A stretch of 64,000 nt of DNA. It comes from Lysobacteraceae bacterium P (GTDB lineage Bacteria; Pseudomonadota; Gammaproteobacteria; Xanthomonadales; Xanthomonadaceae). The position numbers were made by a program, and so were the translations under genes. Positions 7,105 to 17,942 of this stretch are shown piece after piece (positions within the stretch are counted from its first letter, which is position 1; each line of letters starts with the position of its first letter). Location: the NCBI GenBank assembly GCA_005503055.1, contig SCOX01000008.1:1-64000 (forward strand), read 5' to 3'. The notes beneath the pieces are model-generated. The model had not been told where the DNA came from, did not search any database, and saw nothing but the letters and a program-made list of their open reading frames with translations.

Positions 7105-8091
7105 ATGAGCCGACCATCGCATTTGCTCGCGCTGCTTGTTGCCCTGGCAATCTCCACCGGCGCCCGCGCACAGGCTCCGCATGGCCCCCAGATCATTACC
7201 ACCGACGTCACGCGCTTCTACACCCTGTACGAGGCCAGCCACCGCAAGCCGACCGCGGAGCAGATCGAGCGGGACTATCTGGCCAAGGCCACGCCCAGCC
7301 TCGTCGAGTTCGCCAAGCTGCGCCGCGTGACCGCGCAGAGCATCGCCGACCGTCTGGCGAAGGACCCGGCGATGTACGAGAAGGCGAAGGCCTGCATGGC
7401 CGTGCTTCCCGCCGTGAGGGAGCGGCTGACGGCGTCGTTCGCGACCTTCGCGGACCTTTATCCGGAAGCGCGCTTTCCGCCGGTGGCCGTCCTCGTCGGC
7501 CGCGGCAAGCCCGTGGGTACCGCCAACCAGAATGGCCTGTACATCGGCCTGGAAGCGCTCTGCGCGGCGGACTTCATGAATCCCGATCTCGAAGACCGCT
7601 TCGTCCACGTCATTGCGCACGAGTACGGGCACATCCAGCAGCCCGGGGCGGATTTCGAGGAAGGCGACCCGAGCGTCACCGTGTTGCGAGTGTCGCTGCT
7701 GGAAGGCGTGGCCGAGCTGATCGCGGAGCTGACTTCCGGCAGCGTCGGCAATCCGGGCCTGACGCGCTGGACCCACGGCAAGGAGGCCGAGATCGAAACC
7801 GCTTTCGTGCGCGACATGGACAGCACCGACTTGTCGAAGTGGGCGTACAACTACCTCCCCGGCTCGGACGAGCCCTATGACATGGGCTACTGGGTCGGCT
7901 ACCGCATCGCCAAGGCGTACTACCTGCACGCCGAGGACCAGCGAGAGGCGCTGAAACAGCTCATCCAGCTCGAAGACCCCAAGGCGATCCTGAAAGCGAG
8001 CGGATGGACACCGGGCATGACGATGCCCGCAAGGAACGCGACACGCGTGGCGAATTCCGATCGAGGCCTGGAGGATGGCCACGAGCGTTGA
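7105..8091 (+). CDS. Putative secreted zinc metalloprotease (DUF2268-like)
   Basis: The protein has 328 residues with a signal peptide (about 1-22, cleavage after ARA). The zinc motif HEYGH is at 172-176, preceded by VHVIA, and a candidate third ligand lies in the helix LLEGVAELIAEL about 25 residues later. The spacing HExxH plus a downstream glutamate fits gluzincin-type proteases, and the wording resembles DUF2268. It is probably periplasmic or secreted. It precedes, but need not be linked to, the NmrA-like gene 86 bases downstream. Confidence 0.65.
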   Translation: MSRPSHLLALLVALAISTGARAQAPHGPQIITTDVTRFYTLYEASHRKPTAEQIERDYLAKATPSLVEFAKLRRVTAQSIADRLAKDPAMYEKAKACMAVLPAVRERLTASFATFADLYPEARFPPVAVLVGRGKPVGTANQNGLYIGLEALCAADFMNPDLEDRFVHVIAHEYGHIQQPGADFEEGDPSVTVLRVSLLEGVAELIAELTSGSVGNPGLTRWTHGKEAEIETAFVRDMDSTDLSKWAYNYLPGSDEPYDMGYWVGYRIAKAYYLHAEDQREALKQLIQLEDPKAILKASGWTPGMTMPARNATRVANSDRGLEDGHER

Positions 8092-8177
8092 TTCGTCCTC
8101 CGGTTTCACGCGATGGCCATGCCTCGCATGCAACATCAGCGTCTTTCGCCGAGCACCGGCTGCACAGGAGGAGACGC

Positions 8178-9041
8178 ATGCATGTGATCATGGGAGGCAC
8201 TGGCCACGTCGGATCGGCCACCGTCGAAACGCTGCTTGCGCAGGGAGAGCGCGTACTCCTGGTGACGCGCAATGCGGCGCACGCGGACCGTTGGCACCGC
8301 AAGGGCGCCGAGATCGCCGAGGCGGACGTCAACGACGTGCCTTCGCTGCATGCGGCATTGAAGCGTGGCAAGCGCGCATTGCTGCTGAATCCACCGGCGG
8401 ACATCGGTACCGATACCGACGCCGTCGAGCGGTGCACCGTCCGGCGCATCCTGGAAGCGCTGGACGGAACCGGGCTGGAGAAGGTGGTGGCCGTCTCGAC
8501 CGGCGGCGCGCAGCCCGGCGAGCGGATCGGCGACCTCAACGTGCTCTGGGAACTGGAAGAAGGACTGCGTCGCCAATCGATTCCTGCTGCCATCAACCGC
8601 GGCGCGTACTACATGAGCAACTGGGACAGCCAGCTCGACGGTGTCCGCGCAAACGGCGTGCTCTCGGCGATGTTCCCGGCCGATCTGCCGATTCCGATGG
8701 TCGCCCCTGCGGATCTGGGGCGTGCGGCTGCCGCGCGGCTCATGTCCGGCGTGGACGATATCGGCGTTCGCTACGTCGAAGGACCCTGCGACTACACCTG
8801 CAACGACGTCGCCGCTGCATTCGCGTCGGCGCTGAACCGTCCGGTGAAGGTCGAGGTCACGCCCCGTGATCGTTTGGAAGAGGCATTCCGATCGCAGGGG
8901 TTCTCGGAGGCCGCCGCGAAGTCCTATGCCCGTATGACGGCCGTATCGATCGACCGTGATTTCGACCGCGCGGAGCACCCGATTCGCGGCGATGGCAGCC
9001 TCGATGCGTACATCGGCGCGTTGTCAGGCACGGGGGCGTAG
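8178..9041 (+). CDS. NAD(P)-binding NmrA-type oxidoreductase/regulator
   Basis: From ATG 8178, placed behind AGGAGGAG, the protein has 287 residues. The Rossmann motif IMGGTGHVG is at 4-12. No YxxxK catalytic pair is evident, which suits the NmrA/atypical SDR branch (NAD(P)H:quinone reductase-like or redox sensor). The segment NRGAYYMSNWD near 140-150 is typical of these proteins. A longer start at 8004 would overlap the previous gene and is rejected. Confidence 0.8.
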   Translation: MHVIMGGTGHVGSATVETLLAQGERVLLVTRNAAHADRWHRKGAEIAEADVNDVPSLHAALKRGKRALLLNPPADIGTDTDAVERCTVRRILEALDGTGLEKVVAVSTGGAQPGERIGDLNVLWELEEGLRRQSIPAAINRGAYYMSNWDSQLDGVRANGVLSAMFPADLPIPMVAPADLGRAAAARLMSGVDDIGVRYVEGPCDYTCNDVAAAFASALNRPVKVEVTPRDRLEEAFRSQGFSEAAAKSYARMTAVSIDRDFDRAEHPIRGDGSLDAYIGALSGTGA

Positions 9042-9099
9042 CCGCGACGAAGGTCGCGTGCTTCGTACGGACCGATTCGGAAGCTGCGATATCAGCGGG

Positions 9100-9819
9100 T
9101 CACCTCATGTCCGACACGAGATCCCGCGCGCCGCGGGCAAGCCTGCCCAAGGGGGTTCCGCGAAGCCGCGTTCGCAGCGTAGCCGGAGGCTGCGGCAGCT
9201 GGTCTTCGCCGATCACCTGGAACAGCGGGCGCATGTCGGCGACCGTTCCCCAACCGCTCGGTTCCCGCAGGAACTCCGCAACCTTGACGGTGCGAAGGCC
9301 CGTCTCCTTCGACCAATCTTCGAAAGCGCGCTTCTCGGATTCGTTTTCCCCGAGGAACTCATCGAAGAGCAACAGGCTTCCCGAACCAAGCAGCGGCGTC
9401 AGCCACTTCAGCGCACACGCCGTCGACGAATACAGATCCGCATCGAGCGAAGCAAATGCGACCCGGCCCACGCGCGCAGCGAGTTCCGGAGTGAGGGAGT
9501 CCTCGAAGTAGCCCTTTACGATTTCAACGCCTCGGATCCGTGGAGGCTTGCATGCGAACGTGCCCACTTCCGCGTTCTCGAACTTCTCCCTGAGTCCTTC
9601 GAACGAATCGCAGGCGTAAATCCGCTTCTTCGACCGCCCCAAGGCACGGCGCAGAATTCTGGTTGATTCGCCCTTCGCGACTCCGAACTCGATGATGTGT
9701 CCGGGCACTCGCCGGCACATCGCTACACAGAGCTCGAGCACCGAGCTCTTGGGAGCGACGGTGATGCGCCGCTTCAGATGATTCCATTCCAGCCCCGTGG
9801 CAGCCGCAAACTCATTCAT
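9100..9819 (-). CDS. TylF/MycF-type SAM-dependent O-methyltransferase
   Basis: With ATG 9819 behind GGAGATCC the protein has 239 residues. The SAM site IIEFGVAKGEST is at 42-53. A metal/substrate pair appears as SLDADLY (D126, D128) and FDEFLG (D153), the layout of TylF (macrocin O-methyltransferase) enzymes that methylate sugars using Mg2+. Outside antibiotic clusters such enzymes decorate surface polysaccharides. It is divergent from a 2OG-oxygenase gene 396 bases away, hinting at a shared glycan or natural-product role. Confidence 0.75.
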   Translation of the reverse strand: MNEFAAATGLEWNHLKRRITVAPKSSVLELCVAMCRRVPGHIIEFGVAKGESTRILRRALGRSKKRIYACDSFEGLREKFENAEVGTFACKPPRIRGVEIVKGYFEDSLTPELAARVGRVAFASLDADLYSSTACALKWLTPLLGSGSLLLFDEFLGENESEKRAFEDWSKETGLRTVKVAEFLREPSGWGTVADMRPLFQVIGEDQLPQPPATLRTRLRGTPLGRLARGARDLVSDMR

Positions 9820-10215
9820 GTCAGGATCTCCAGGACATCGCGATCCAAAGTAGGCAGGGCGACGAGCCTGCACCGTAGGGCAGCCGGCATATCGCGATCG
9901 TGAAAACAGGCGCACCGCGGCGCCCTTCCGTCATCGGGCACGCCGGCCAGGGAAGGCGCCCGATGAGGAGCTGCGCGTGCATGAAGGCATCACGCAGCTG
10001 AATGCAGGTTCGCGGAATTTCGGGGATTGTCTGCCTGAATGGGCGTTGTCGGCACTTGGCGGATTCATGCGCTTGCGTCCCCTCGTTCGCTTCGCAAGTG
10101 GAGTTGTATAAACCCCTGCAGTGATCGCTCGGCGTTCGAGTCCGGCGGTTGGATGCGATGCCTCCCGCTTCGCCGCACAGTGTTGATGGCAACATCTCGT
10201 TGAAGAGGTGAAACG
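9820..10215. other. Divergent intergenic region, methyltransferase/oxygenase
   Basis: This 396-base region between two divergent genes shows no credible gene. A TTGTATAAAC patch around 10104-10113 is the best -10-like site on the plus strand. No strong terminator, tRNA or repeat was seen. Confidence 0.5.
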
Positions 10216-11172
10216 ATGTCCTTCGACTACCTGCTGGAGAAGATCAAGGCGGCCGAGTTCGAACGAGAGCCGTTTCCTCACCTTCACATAAGGAACTTCT
10301 TCAACGACGAGGACTTTTCGAAGATAACGGCTGCGCAGGAGATCGCGCTTCGTGCCCGGGCTTCGGACGACCAGTTGTTCGAAGAGCTGTTCGACGCCGG
10401 CTACAAGATCATCGATTTCCCGGGCTGCATCACCAACAAGAACACCTACATAAAGTGGCACAGTACCAAGGGAGCGAAGCAGACCCACAACAATTCAACA
10501 TGCGAAGGCTTCGGCGTCACGCTGCGTCTGGCATCGGCGAAGTCCGAGCTCATCTCCGAGTTGATGGCCTTCGTCAACAGCCGGCGTCTCCAGGAAGTCC
10601 TCGCCGGAAAGTTCGACATCGACCTGGAAGACGTCTACTACGATGCCGGAATCCAGAAATACCTGGACGGATACGAGATCAGCCCCCATCCGGACATTCG
10701 GAAGAAGGCGCTGACCTACATGGTGAACATCAATCCCGGTGCGGGTTCCGAAGCGAACGAGCACCACACCCACTACCTGGTGTTTCGCGATGAGTACAAG
10801 TACGTCCAGGCCTATTGGGAAGGTCATCCGGAGGCCGACAGGTGCTGGGTTCCGTGGAGCTGGTGCGACACCCGGAAGATGCAGCGCGAGAACAACAGCA
10901 TCGTGATCTTCTCGCCTACCAACCTCACCATGCATGGCGTCAAGGCGCGCTACGACCATCTCGCCAGCCAGCGCACCCAGCTCTACGGAAACCTCTGGTA
11001 TCACACGGAGAGCGTGAAGCTGCATCCCGAATGGGAGGACTTCGTCATCACGGAGGCGAAGCCGAAGCTCGCCGCCTCCATCAAGAGCAAGGTGAAGTCC
11101 GTCATGCCATCTTCCGTGAAGGCATTCATGAAGGACAGGATCACCGGCGGCAATTACGTTGCCCGCAAGTAG
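10216..11172 (+). CDS. 2OG-Fe(II) oxygenase
   Basis: This 318-residue protein is a 2-oxoglutarate and iron dioxygenase of the double-stranded beta-helix type. The iron-binding HxD is H158-P-D160 in YEISPHPDIR. The distal histidine is H240 (NLTMHGVKAR), with R245 placed to hold 2-oxoglutarate. Relatives hydroxylate sugars, lipids or small molecules. GAAGAGGTGAAACG precedes the ATG. It is divergent from the TylF-like methyltransferase and may act on the same molecule. Confidence 0.8.
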   Translation: MSFDYLLEKIKAAEFEREPFPHLHIRNFFNDEDFSKITAAQEIALRARASDDQLFEELFDAGYKIIDFPGCITNKNTYIKWHSTKGAKQTHNNSTCEGFGVTLRLASAKSELISELMAFVNSRRLQEVLAGKFDIDLEDVYYDAGIQKYLDGYEISPHPDIRKKALTYMVNINPGAGSEANEHHTHYLVFRDEYKYVQAYWEGHPEADRCWVPWSWCDTRKMQRENNSIVIFSPTNLTMHGVKARYDHLASQRTQLYGNLWYHTESVKLHPEWEDFVITEAKPKLAASIKSKVKSVMPSSVKAFMKDRITGGNYVARK

Positions 11173-11211
11173 TGGTTTCCACTTGCGTCGGAGGGTTCGG
11201 AACCGTTCGCG

Positions 11212-11502
11212 TCATAACGAGCTTGGCGGACCTGCAACGTCGAACGCCTGTTCGCCGCTGACCTGCTCCGGACGAGCGATGCGGAACGGATGGAGCATCT
11301 CCTTCGGGACGTCTTCATGCGTGGAAATGTCACGCTCGAGCTGACGAGTGATGTCGCAGGCGAACTGGAAGGGTTTGTGGTGGTACGAGATCACGCGTCC
11401 ATCCGGAGCCGTGATTTTGATGCAGCAATCCCGGCGCGCCGGACTCGGTCCGAACGCTTCGAGCCGCCACCCGGGCGGCAGGCTTTGAGTTGTTGTGTGC
11501 AT
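11212..11502 (-). CDS. Hypothetical protein
   Basis: The 96-residue protein starts at 11502 with AGGGAG six bases upstream. The centre reads as beta strands (CCIKITAPDGRVISYHHKPF) followed by a helix. No signal peptide or membrane segment is visible and I know no family. It converges on the oxygenase gene, 39 bases away. Confidence 0.5.
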   Translation of the reverse strand: MHTTTQSLPPGWRLEAFGPSPARRDCCIKITAPDGRVISYHHKPFQFACDITRQLERDISTHEDVPKEMLHPFRIARPEQVSGEQAFDVAGPPSSL

Positions 11503-11882
11503 AACCGGCTCCCTGTGCTGGTCCGGCTGAACACTATCGTCAGAAATGCGTTCGCCGCGTGACGGGTGACCGAGCGTTATTCATCTTCCGCCGAGAGGAT
11601 GCGCCATGCGCTGATCCGCCCAGGTCATATCGAGCTGAAGATTTTCGCGATGGCCGCAGCAAGTTGGAGCGCTGAGCACGCAGCGTCAGTGAAAGCCTGT
11701 GCAGTGGGTGCGGACCGAATCGGCCCGATGGTGAGGTCGCGTCAATGCTCAGGCAATGGAAGCGCCATTGCGCCAATGCCACGATTTCTCCGCCACCCTG
11801 CCGGCGGCTTCAATCCGCAAGGTGATATAGGAGCGACTTCAGGGTGACGGGCTGACTCACCGTCACATACACCTTGATTAGT
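11503..11882. other. Intergenic region before tRNA-Pro
   Basis: These 380 bases hold no supported gene. Open frames here are short, lack ribosome-binding sites and read like non-coding sequence. The tRNA-Pro transcript must end in this region on the minus strand, but no clear stem with T-run was found. Confidence 0.4.
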
Positions 11883-11959
11883 TGGTCGGGACGGCCGGAT
11901 TCGAACCGACGACCCTCTGCCCCCCAGGCAGATGCGCTACCAGGCTGCGCTACGCCCCG
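11883..11959 (-). tRNA. tRNA-Pro (GGG)
   Basis: The cloverleaf is complete with an encoded CCA. The acceptor CGGGGCG pairs with CGTCCCG (one G-T). The D arm is GCGCAGCCTGGTAGCGC, the anticodon loop CTGGGGG gives anticodon GGG, and the T arm contains GGTTCGAATCC. Confidence 0.95.
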
Positions 11960-12051
11960 ACGTGTTGCTTGTGCCGCCCTTGCGAGCGGGCGGCAAGTAT
12001 AACGGGTGAACTGCGGCCGCGGCCACCGCGGCGCCCATGTGCGATGCGAAT

Positions 12052-12408
12052 TCAGCGTCGCAGCAATTGCAGGACTTCTTCCAGCTCCATCCGCACCTGG
12101 CGGATGATCTGCGAACTCAGCGCGGACTCGTCCTTCGCCGTCTCGCCTTCCAGGCGCAGGCGGGCGCCGCCGATGGTGTAGCCCTGTTCGTACAGCAGGC
12201 CGCGGATCTGGCGCACCATCAGCACTTCGTGGCGCTGGTAGTAGCGGCGGTTGCCGCGGCGCTTGACCGGGCTGAGCATCGGGAACTCGGTCTCCCAGTA
12301 GCGCAGCACGTGCGGCTTGACGTCGCACAGCTCGCTCACCTCACCGATGGTGAAGTAGCGCTTGGCCGGGATCGGCGGGAGTTCGCGATTGCTGCCGGGG
12401 TCAAGCAT
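12052..12408 (-). CDS. MerR-family transcriptional regulator
   Basis: The 118-residue protein has an N-terminal winged helix-turn-helix (about 18-85) with the typical [20 protein letters not shown] and a short coiled tail. It lacks the long C-terminal effector domain of metal sensors. It overlaps the end of ihfA by 8 bases, and an ihfA-merR order is widespread in gammaproteobacteria. Its target and ligand are unknown. Confidence 0.9.
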   Translation of the reverse strand: MLDPGSNRELPPIPAKRYFTIGEVSELCDVKPHVLRYWETEFPMLSPVKRRGNRRYYQRHEVLMVRQIRGLLYEQGYTIGGARLRLEGETAKDESALSSQIIRQVRMELEEVLQLLRR

Positions 12409-12703
12409 GCTCCGCTCCGGAATAGGCTTCCACGCGTTCCTTCAGCTTCTGGCCGGGGCGGAAGGTCACCACGGTGCGGGCGGAGATCGGAATCTCCTCG
12501 CCCGTTTTGGGGTTGCGGCCCGGGCGCTGGTTCTTGCGGCGCAGGTCGAAGTTGCCGAAGCCGGACAGCTTCACCTGGCGGCCCTGCTCCAGGGCTTCGC
12601 GCAACGCGTCGAAGAACGCGTCCACGAACTCCTTCGCCTCGCGCTTGTTCAGCCCGACTTCGTCGAACAGGCGTTCGGCCATTTCGGCCTTGGTCAATGC
12701 CAT
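12401..12703 (-). CDS. ihfA: Integration host factor alpha subunit
   Basis: This 100-residue DNA-bending protein pairs with IhfB. Family marks are [15 protein letters not shown], the core [11 protein letters not shown], and the arm with [14 protein letters not shown] (proline at the DNA-intercalating turn). It follows pheT after 22 bases, as in many gammaproteobacteria, and overlaps the merR-like gene. Confidence 0.97.
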   Translation of the reverse strand: MALTKAEMAERLFDEVGLNKREAKEFVDAFFDALREALEQGRQVKLSGFGNFDLRRKNQRPGRNPKTGEEIPISARTVVTFRPGQKLKERVEAYSGAEHA

Positions 12704-12725
12704 CGTTGCGTCCTCAACCTCAACC

Positions 12726-15113
12726 TCAGCCGCGGATCGTTGCCCCGTACTCCCGCTGCAGCGCAGCAGTCACCGAAGCCACTACGGAGTCGACGTCCCG
12801 GTCAGTCAGGGTGCGCGATTCATCCTGCAGAATCAAGCCCATAGCAAGACTTTTGAAACCCGGTTCAACCCCCTTGCCCTGGTAGCGGTCGAACAACACC
12901 AGATCGCGCAGGGACGGGCCCGAGACATCGCGCAGCACACGCTCGATCGCCGCCCATTCGACGTCCTGCGGGACGACGAACGCGAGGTCCCGGCGGACGG
13001 ACGGGTACTTGGACAACGCCGCAGCGCGCGGCACGGCGCGGCTGAACAGGGGAGCGAGGTCCAGTTCGAAGGCGACCACGTCCACGTCCAGTTCCAGGGC
13101 GCGCTGCAGGCGCGGGTGCAACTGCCCGATCCAGCCCAGGCGGACGCCATCGCGGTACACGTCGGCCGAACGCCCCGGATGCGCCCAGGCGGGCTGCGAG
13201 GCGCGGTATTCGAGCCTGGCACCGGACAACGCGGCGAGGCTGTCCAGATCGCCTTTGAGGTCGTGGAAACCGACCGCCCGACCCGGCACGCCCCACTGCT
13301 CGGACGCGGCATCGCCACACGCGGCCGCGGCGATGCGCTGCGTCTCGATCGGTGCGTTGTCCGGGTTCGCATGGAACACATTGCCCAGTTCGAACAGGCG
13401 CACGCGCGGCTGCTGGCGCGCGGCGTTGCGCGCCAGCGCGGCGACCAGGCCCGGGAGCAGGCCGGTGCGCATCACGCCCAGCTCGCCGCTCAACGGATTG
13501 GCGAGCGCGACGTTGCCGTCGGTGAGGGCCCACTTGGTCAGCAGATCGGCATCGACGAACGCGTAGTTCACCGCTTCCAGAAAATCGCGTGCGGCGAGCT
13601 GACGACGCGCGGTGGCGTCGTCCACGCGCGTTTCGCTTGGCGCGACCAGGCGGGCGGCGCCAGCGGGAAGCGTGGTCGGGATCGCGTCGTAACCGTGGAT
13701 GCGGGCGATTTCCTCGATCAGGTCTTCCTCGATCTCCAGGTCGAAACGGCGGCTCGGTGGCACCACGCGCCAACCCTCGGCGACGACCTCCACGGCCAGG
13801 CCCAGCGCCTGCAGGATGCGTTCGACTTCCGCGTCGGCGACGTGCAGGCCCAGCACCCGCGCCAGTCGCGCGCGGCGCAGCACGATCGGCTGCGGCGCGC
13901 GCAGGTGCTGTGCGAGCGTCACGTCCAGCGTCGGCCCTACGACACCGCCGGCGATGTCCAGGATGAGCTTCGTCGCGTACTCCACGGCAATGCGCGGCAA
14001 CTCGGGATCGACGCCGCGCTCGAAACGATGGCCGGCGTCGGTATGCAGGCCGAGCTTGCGGCTGCGACCTATGATCGCGGAGGGAATCCAGTGCGCCGCT
14101 TCAAGGAAAACGTTGCGGGTGGCATCGGTCACGCGCGTATCGAAGCCGCCCATGATGCCGCCCAGCGCGACCGCACGTGCGCCCCGGCCGCCACGACTGT
14201 CGGAGACGACGAGGAACTCCTCGTCGAGCGCGACGGTGCGGCCGTCGAGCAGCTTGAGTTCTTCGCCGACACGCGCCGCGCGCACGACGACGCCGCCTTC
14301 CAGCGTGTCCTTGTCGAAGGCGTGCATCGGCTGACCGAGTTCGAGCATCACGTACTGCGTGACGTCGACCAGGAAGCTGATCGGGCGCACGCCGCTGCGG
14401 CGCAGGCGCTCGGCCATCCACACGGGCGTGGGCACGGTGGCGTCGACGTTGTCGATCACGCGACCGGCGAAGCGGGGCACGCGCGGGCCGGCGTCGAGTT
14501 CGACCGTGATCGTCGCATCGCTCTGTGCCGGCACCGCCCGCGCATCCAGCGGACGCACCTGTCCGGAGAGCGCGGCGGCGACGTCGTACGCAATTCCGCG
14601 TACGCTGAAACAGTCGGCGCGGTTCGGGGTCAGTTTGATTTCGATGCTGGCATCCGGCAGGCCCAGGTACTGGGCGAGCGGCGCGCCTACCGGCGCATCG
14701 GCAGGCAGTTCGAGCAGGCCGGAGGCGTCGGGATCCACACCCAGTTCCTTCGCCGAACACAGCATGCCGAACGACTCCACGCCGCGCAGTTTCGCCGCCT
14801 TGATGGCGATGTCGCCGGGGAGGTTCGCGCCGACCACCGCCAGCGGTGCGATCAGGCCCGCGCGCGCATTGGGCGCGCCGCAGACGATCTGCACCGTGCC
14901 GTTGCCGGTGTCGACTTCGCACACTTGCAGTCGGTCGGCTTCGGGATGGCGCTGCGCGCTGACGATGCGCGCCACGACCACGCCGTCGAGCGATGCGCCC
15001 AGCGGCGTGACCTCTTCGACCTCCAGCCCGATCGCGGTCAGCGTCGCGACGAGTTCGTCGCGCGAGGCGGTGGTCGGAACGTGGTGGCGCAGCCAGTTTT
15101 CGGAGAATTTCAT
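12726..15113 (-). CDS. pheT: Phenylalanyl-tRNA synthetase beta subunit
   Basis: This 795-residue subunit has the usual order: N-terminal helix and EMAP-like tRNA-binding domain (about 40-150), B3/4 editing domain, B5, catalytic-like core, and a C-terminal FDX-ACB anticodon-binding domain ([13 protein letters not shown] near 705). With PheS it forms the (alpha-beta)2 enzyme charging tRNA-Phe. It is separated from pheS by 112 bases containing a large inverted repeat, unusual for this tightly linked pair. Confidence 0.97.
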   Translation of the reverse strand: MKFSENWLRHHVPTTASRDELVATLTAIGLEVEEVTPLGASLDGVVVARIVSAQRHPEADRLQVCEVDTGNGTVQIVCGAPNARAGLIAPLAVVGANLPGDIAIKAAKLRGVESFGMLCSAKELGVDPDASGLLELPADAPVGAPLAQYLGLPDASIEIKLTPNRADCFSVRGIAYDVAAALSGQVRPLDARAVPAQSDATITVELDAGPRVPRFAGRVIDNVDATVPTPVWMAERLRRSGVRPISFLVDVTQYVMLELGQPMHAFDKDTLEGGVVVRAARVGEELKLLDGRTVALDEEFLVVSDSRGGRGARAVALGGIMGGFDTRVTDATRNVFLEAAHWIPSAIIGRSRKLGLHTDAGHRFERGVDPELPRIAVEYATKLILDIAGGVVGPTLDVTLAQHLRAPQPIVLRRARLARVLGLHVADAEVERILQALGLAVEVVAEGWRVVPPSRRFDLEIEEDLIEEIARIHGYDAIPTTLPAGAARLVAPSETRVDDATARRQLAARDFLEAVNYAFVDADLLTKWALTDGNVALANPLSGELGVMRTGLLPGLVAALARNAARQQPRVRLFELGNVFHANPDNAPIETQRIAAAACGDAASEQWGVPGRAVGFHDLKGDLDSLAALSGARLEYRASQPAWAHPGRSADVYRDGVRLGWIGQLHPRLQRALELDVDVVAFELDLAPLFSRAVPRAAALSKYPSVRRDLAFVVPQDVEWAAIERVLRDVSGPSLRDLVLFDRYQGKGVEPGFKSLAMGLILQDESRTLTDRDVDSVVASVTAALQREYGATIRG

Positions 15114-15125
15114 GTTGAATGCCGC

Positions 15126-15222
15126 GATTCGGGATTCGAGATTGGAGATTCGGAAGAGCGCACTGCAGGACGACGACGGGAGCGGGCTCTACCAATCCCG
15201 AATCTCCAATCCCGAATCCCGG
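15126..15222. repeat. Inverted repeat in the pheS-pheT spacer
   Basis: The spacer carries repeats of the words GGGATTCGG and GATTGGAGATTCGG. A 14-base arm at 15140-15153 is perfectly complementary to 15198-15211, with further imperfect pairing on both sides (about 15126-15153 with 15192-15222). ATTCGGGATT-type repeats are commonly dispersed in this family of genomes. On the transcript the arms can fold into one long hairpin between the two cistrons. Confidence 0.75.
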
Positions 15223-15225
15223 CCC

Positions 15226-16777
<1,552 letters not shown>

Positions 16778-16790
16778 TGTTCAATCCTCC

Positions 16791-16988
16791 TCAGAGATAC
16801 GGAAGCATGCGGTCCAGACGGCCCGCGTCCTCGGCACGAACATGGTTCGTCTGCCGCAGGTTGCGCTTCCGCTTGGTCGCCTTCTTGGTGAGGATGTGGC
16901 TCTTGTTGGCATGGCCGCACTTGTACTTGCCGGAAGCGGTCTTCCGGAAGCGCTTGGCTGCCGCCCGATTGGTCTTGATCTTGGGCAT
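16791..16988 (-). CDS. rpmI: 50S ribosomal protein L35
   Basis: This 65-residue protein begins [20 protein letters not shown] and contains [17 protein letters not shown], the L35 signature. GGAGGTT-like sequence is not perfect, but CCGAAAGGACATCGCA directly precedes the ATG. It is the first gene after the 365-base spacer downstream of infC and is co-transcribed with rplT. Confidence 0.98.
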   Translation of the reverse strand: MPKIKTNRAAAKRFRKTASGKYKCGHANKSHILTKKATKRKRNLRQTNHVRAEDAGRLDRMLPYL

Positions 16989-17353
16989 TGCGATGTCCTT
17001 TCGGAGGTTTAGTCACTGGCGTGGGCGGTGGCGTGGCCACTCTTTCCGTCCTGCCCTGCCGGCTTGTAAGTCGTTGATCCTGATGGATTCACGACAGGTC
17101 CGTGATACAGCAAACAGCAAACCCGGCGAACCGGGCCGCACATTATGCGGGCGCGGCGAGCGGGTTGCAAATCTTTTCTTTGAAAATCAGCGGGTTCCCC
17201 TGCGGCCCCGCCCCTCGAACGGTCCCGCGGCCTGCGAGGCCAAGGCAGCGCGCGGCCCGGAAAAGCGAAAGGCGCCCTGCGGCGCCTTTCCTCGACCCGG
17301 CCCTCCCGCGGACGGGAGAGGGGGAATACCCGCCCGCCATTCGGCGAGCCGGC
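16989..17353 (-). promoter_or_regulatory. infC-rpmI spacer, candidate L20 leader
   Basis: This 365-base gap interrupts the usually continuous infC-rpmI-rplT operon. It contains a terminator near infC and about 270 further bases that would form the rpmI-rplT leader. In other bacteria a structured leader here mimics the L20 site on 23S rRNA. I could not demonstrate that fold by eye. The part at 17143-17300 is very GC-rich and holds no gene. Confidence 0.35.
17257..17290 (-). terminator. Rho-independent terminator after infC
   Basis: GAAAGGCGCC (17290-17281 on the minus strand) pairs with GGCGCCTTTC around a GCAG loop, followed by GCTTTT. It starts 63 bases downstream of the infC stop. It implies partial termination between infC and rpmI. 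Confidence 0.65.
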
Positions 17354-17875
17354 TTACTTCTTCTTCGGCGCGATCATCATGACCATCTGGCGGCCTTCCA
17401 GGCGTGGCCGCGACTCGATCACGATGTCCTCGCCCAGGTCCGCCTCGATACGCTCGGCCATCTGGCGTCCCAGCTCCTGGTGGCTCATCTCGCGACCACG
17501 GAAGCGGATGTTCACCTTGACCTTGTCGCCCTCTTCCAGGAAGCGGCGCATGTTGCGCAGCTTGATCTGGTAGTCGCCCTCGTCCGTGACCGGACGAAAC
17601 TTGAGTTCCTTGATCTCGACCTGCTTGGTCTTCTTCTTGGCCTCGTTGGCCTTCTTCTGAGCCTCGAAGCGGAACTTGCCGAAGTCCATGATCTTGCAGA
17701 CCGGCGGATCGGCGTTCGGCTGGATCTCGACCAGGTCGAGGCCCTCGTCCTGCGCCATGCTCAACGCTTCGTCGCGCGTAAGCACGCCGATCATTTCGCC
17801 ATCGCTGCCGATGACGCGAACGCGCGGTACGCGGATCTCCTGGTTCTTACGATTCGGCTTCTCGGGGGTACTGAT
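17354..17875 (-). CDS. infC: Translation initiation factor IF-3, ATC start
   Basis: IF-3 keeps ribosomal subunits apart and checks start-codon pairing. The gene has no upstream ATG that restores the full N-terminus. The reading that gives [20 protein letters not shown] begins at an ATC at 17873-17875, with GGAG eight bases upstream. AUU or AUC starts are the known autoregulatory hallmark of infC, since IF-3 discriminates against them. The protein is then 173 residues, the normal size. The first internal ATG (17794) would cut off the conserved N-terminal domain. Confidence 0.93.
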   Translation of the reverse strand: MSTPEKPNRKNQEIRVPRVRVIGSDGEMIGVLTRDEALSMAQDEGLDLVEIQPNADPPVCKIMDFGKFRFEAQKKANEAKKKTKQVEIKELKFRPVTDEGDYQIKLRNMRRFLEEGDKVKVNIRFRGREMSHQELGRQMAERIEADLGEDIVIESRPRLEGRQMVMMIAPKKK

Positions 17876-17942
17876 GTTGCAATCTCCGGTGTGGAACGTG
17901 CCGGCCGCGGGGGGCGGCCGGAGTCAGGTCTGGCTGCAGGCG

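Noticed and set aside
11540-11847. Short open frames between 11540 and 11847 on both strands
   Set aside because: They have no ribosome site, overlap each other and have protein-unlike composition.
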